From: Pipra filicauda
Taxonomy: Eukaryota > Chordata > Aves > Passeriformes > Pipridae
Reading direction: 5' to 3'
NCBI RefSeq assembly: GCF_003945595.2
Contig: NW_024104532.1
Span: forward strand, 5,765,501-5,829,500
Length of the DNA stretch: 64,000 nt
Below, one piece after another: positions 60,801 through 64,000 of this stretch. The notes below the pieces were generated by a model. It was given only the letters and a program-made list of their open reading frames with translations. It was not told the DNA's origin and ran no database searches. Each line of letters opens with the position of its first letter. Positions within the stretch are counted from its first letter, which is position 1. The position numbers were made by a program, and so were the translations under genes.

Positions 60801-62031
60801 CTAGTGTTTAAAACAAATGAGAACCAACACAAAAGGAAGAGCAAAATGGGTGTGATGGAATTCTACAGAGAAATTGGAGAATGTGCCACTGAAACAGAAA
60901 GTTTGCGCTCAGGGACAGTCCGTGCACAGCAAGCACACGGCTCTGCCCCCACTGCCTGGCACAGCTCTGGGTGCCAGGGACCTGGGAGGAGACTGGGAAC
61001 AAGGGTTGCTTCCAAGGCTGAGGAAGCCTTTGTGGGGGCAGGAGCCTGTGAGCACGAGGGCAGTTTGGCTGTGGGGTAAGGGGCTGCCATGGCCATGTGC
61101 CCTCCAGCCCCAGCGGGTAGAGCACCAGGCCCAGCCACGGTCCCTGGTGAGGGCACAGGGCAGAGGGGCTGGTTCACCTGCTGGGGTGAGAGGGAGTGAT
61201 TCTGAAGCCTCCTATCCCTGGGGCTGGGCCCGTAACAGAGCCCCCAAACTAAACCTCTGCAGCTTTATGGATGCTCTTGAGCAGCTGCTTCCCGACCAAT
61301 GAACTGCTGACCCAGGGAGGAAGAGGAGGAGCGGGTACGGATGCTCCACAGGCTCCTGGCCCCCAGAGCTGGCAGCCCAGCGGGTTCCCTCATGCCCCCT
61401 CCAGCCCCCCTTGTGCACTGAAAGCCACCCCACATTCCTGGAAATCCAGCTGTGCCTTCAGGTCCCTAAGCCCTTTCTCAAACCTGTGTCTGTAGCAGCA
61501 GCACAGGGGCAGACCCCCAGGTAAGGGAGGCAACACCTGCCCCTCACAGCCACCCTGGAGCACCCGGCTGAGGCAGCAGGCAAAGGGCTGACCCTCAGTG
61601 GGAAACTGCCTGTGCCTTTGAAGAACAAAACATTTGCTTCCTGCACAAAGCAAAGGAGGTTCCTGACATTTGGAACAATTTCTATTTCACACGAATGGTG
61701 TCTGGCAGTTAAAAAAAAACAACTGTGAAATGTACTGTGTGTTGCCCCAAAGCCAGGGTGGGTGACCCGAGATAGCAGCAATGTCCCTCCAAATGTCACA
61801 AATGTTCTCACCATTTTCTGTTTACAAGGCAACAGCAAATGTGGGAGTTTTCCAGTGCACAGCTCTGAACCTATCCTGCCTCCCGATGGCAACTCCCTTC
61901 TCCCAGCCCTGCCTAATGATCTGGGGAGCAAATGAAATTATTTTCCCTTTGGAAGGATCCAATCTTGGATGTTCTTTATTTCCTTTGAAAATATAATGGG
62001 ACTTTTTTTAAGAAGGAAAACACTGCCACAA
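60801..62031. other. Unique noncoding sequence, GC-rich
   Basis: GC-rich at 60.9-61.6 kb, so frames open on both strands. A strong donor-like cccccaggtaaggg has its GT at 61521, with moderate acceptors at about 61461 and 61495. The pairing is not convincing. Confidence 0.5.
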
Positions 62032-62100
62032 AATCATAGAATGGTTGGAAGGGACCTTAAAGACCATCTAGTTCCAACCCCCAATACTGTCCACCACGTG
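62032..62100 (-). mobile_element. CR1 LINE, very short 3' fragment
   Basis: The plus strand reads aatcatagaatggttggaag, ggaccttaaagaccatctag and ttccaaccccc, the reverse complement of the CR1 3' terminus with its end at 62032. Fewer than 70 bases remain and the right edge is uncertain. Confidence 0.88.
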
Positions 62101-64000
62101 TTCAGCACCTTTAAAACCTGAGTTCTAAAGAGTGCAGAAGGTCTGGGCTGGGCTGCCAGGCCCCCTTATCTGGGCACTTTGGTTCTTCAGCCAATACAAA
62201 CAAGAGCTCAGTGGCATCAGATGGATTTAGAGTGTCCTGGCTTAACTGGCCTCTTGCCTGTGCCTGGCTCTTGCCCACAGTGTTGGCTGGTTCAGGCTCT
62301 GGGCCAAACTGGGTTCCAGCTGGGAGCTCAGGTGAACAGCTTATTCACTGGGAATAAAAACAAAACAAAGCTTCAGTCACATTCAGAAAAAAGATTTGAC
62401 TATGTAAACAAGCATGAGGCAAAAGAAATAGCAAATGCTGTTTAAAGTTTCTTTTAAAAACCCAGGAGGGTGACCACAGGTATCTGCCTGCAAGGTGTCC
62501 TCATCCAAGGGGAGATGCACCAGGCAGCTGCCAGTTTGGGGTCAGACCGTCCTGTGCCCCCCAGCCAGGAGCCAAGATCCCAGGCTCCCTGTCCCAAGGG
62601 CAGCATTCCCAGCTGCAAAGGGAACTGGAACTGCAGCATTCCCCAAGGCCCCAGCATCGCTTCAAATCAGGCAGCTGATTAATATTAAAGCAGGTAATGC
62701 TCCAAATCCTGCCACTCCTACTGGAATGTTTGTCACATTAGTGAGACAGACAAGAAACAATTTACAAAACAACAAATAGACACAGCAAAAAATCACACAG
62801 AGCTGAAAGCTGGGAACAAGGAGTTTAAATGATGGGTTTAGATCACGGCACAACTACTCTGAACTGAATTAATTGGTGTCCTTGGAGCTGTCAGCTGCTG
62901 CCATGGTGGGAACGAGCAGCAGGACTGGGGAGGGCAAACTTCCAGCTGTGCTTTACTGGGGACAGCAGAATTCTGTGGCATGGGCCAGGCCAGGCTCAGC
63001 CCTGGGGCAGCACGTTGTCAGTACTGTGTCCCACCCCACCACAGCCCCATCAACTCCTCATTCCTGTGCTGGTTCCTCCCTCCTACTCTGGATTTACTCC
63101 CTGCTCCTCTGCTATTCAGTCCCACGTGTGATCCAGCCATGTTTCTCACAGGGTGATTTTGTGTCACGCTTTTGCTTTTGTGCCTTCTGTTCCACTCCGC
63201 TCCCAATTCCCAGAGCTGCCCTTCCACGTCTCACCCCGTCCTGGAGCTCCACCAAAGCAGCTTGTTAAATTCTGACACTGATTTTGTTGCAGTTAAATAT
63301 CTACAGCAGAAACCTGTTCCTGGGGAAACTATTTTCCTTGAAGCCAACTGTTCCCTCTCCTGCTCCAGTAACACATGTCCCATGTGCCACAGTTCTGGGC
63401 AACCAGAGCTGCACATGTCACAGCAAGGAGGCCTTTCCCAGCTTTTGTGCTGATTCCTCCAGCCCAGGTGGAATGTTTAACACACCCATGTGGATTCACA
63501 GTAAATAGGGGAGCGAGGATGACCATCGGGTGCTGGAAAAGGGAGAGTTTAGGGGAAAGGCAGCACAGGATCCAGAGAGGGGATATAAGTTCTGGTCCAT
63601 TTATTTTCTGTATCTGAAAATGTTTACCTTGGTATGCCAGTGTGCAGCAAGAAGGAACGAAAAGACCTACAGAGAAAAAAACAAAGGCAAGTTATTCCTG
63701 AAAGAAGTTAGAGATGGGCGAAGTCAACCACTCACCGGGATCACTGGAATGTTGGATATGGTGACACCACACACACTCCCCAGGGAACAAATCCATCACA
63801 CCCCTGTGTCCTCATCACTCCTGCCCACCGAACAGGAGCTCCTTAGCCCTCCGAGTCATGGACTGCTCCCAGAGGAAACACAGGGATAACCTGAAGCACT
63901 GGGATGGCTTCGGCTCCAGCACAGGACACACCCCAGAGCAGTACCTGGAGCAGGTTGGAGCTGCTCCCCTGCAGCCCAGGGCCCCCAAAGCCCTGGGAGA
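62101..64000. other. Unique noncoding sequence, right edge
   Basis: No repeat family or supported gene. A donor-like aagcaggtaatgc has its GT at 62693 without a convincing acceptor. Frames at 62.9-63.9 kb lie on both strands and lack domain features. The sequence runs on past the window edge. Confidence 0.5.

Noticed and set aside
61462..61520. Possible short exon ending at a cag|gtaagg donor
   Set aside because: Two mediocre acceptors compete and the region is GC-rich with open frames everywhere, so a chance pairing is likely.
1..64000. Prokaryotic features: operons, CRISPR array, insertion sequences, phage genes
   Set aside because: The CR1 LINE content and the absence of long ATG frames with ribosome-binding sites make this vertebrate nuclear DNA; no regularly spaced direct repeats with unique spacers are present.
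1..64000. Endogenous retrovirus or LTR elements
   Set aside because: I saw no paired long terminal repeats, primer-binding site or retroviral protein-like frames. A repeat-library search could still reveal old solo LTRs that I cannot recognise by eye.
1..64000. tRNA, rRNA or snRNA genes
   Set aside because: No A-box and B-box pair with a cloverleaf, and no recognisable rRNA or spliceosomal RNA sequence, was found by eye; a covariance-model scan would be the proper test.

Overview
The window looks like a 64-kb piece of a bird nuclear genome. The main evidence is fourteen fragments of CR1, the dominant LINE family of birds and other sauropsids. Thirteen are short and carry recognisable 3'-region CR1 sequence, such as the strings ggcaggggg and cccttccaaccc followed by a cattctgggattct-type tail. 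The fourteenth, near 8.2 kb, is an old piece of the reverse-transcriptase ORF. Together they cover about 2.5 kb, roughly 4 percent of the window. Nothing looks prokaryotic: there are no operon-like gene runs, Shine-Dalgarno-spaced reading frames, CRISPR arrays or insertion sequences. I cannot name the species or the chromosome.

I found no confirmable protein-coding gene. Open frames are short, scattered, on both strands and mostly overlapping. All of the longest ones except one begin at GTG or TTG, so they carry no evidence for translation. The window is best read as intergenic or deep-intronic DNA. A few places combine good splice signals with an open frame and are listed as low-confidence candidate exons: 2101-2141, 33703-33775, 37130-37333 and 58441-58522, all on the plus strand. 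There is one small ATG frame on the minus strand (54846-55037). A 205-codon ATG frame (36948-37565, minus) runs antisense across the 37130-37333 candidate.

Layout: 1-13 kb holds unique sequence, five or six CR1 pieces in both orientations and a run of 32 A. From 13 to 22 kb the sequence is mostly AT-rich, unique and repeat-poor, with octamer (ATGCAAAT-type) sites, and resembles conserved regulatory DNA; it contains one CR1. From 22 to 36 kb the sequence is more GC-rich, with a hairpin-forming 39-bp minisatellite at 25.3 kb and four CR1 copies, two of which (30.9 and 32.4 kb) form an inverted pair. From 36 to 50 kb there are AT-rich conserved-looking blocks (notably 38.7-39.3 and 48.9-49.4 kb), a 28-bp-like AT-rich repeat at 43.1 kb, a 21-bp repeat at 49.8 kb and two CR1 copies. 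From 50 to 64 kb there is a 31-bp duplication, two CR1 pieces, a candidate exon at 58.4 kb and a regulatory-looking block at 60.5-60.8 kb.

There is no evidence in the sequence for a coherent multi-gene system. The most useful leads are the candidate exons, the regulatory-looking AT-rich blocks and the small tandem repeats. All need comparative or transcript data to settle.
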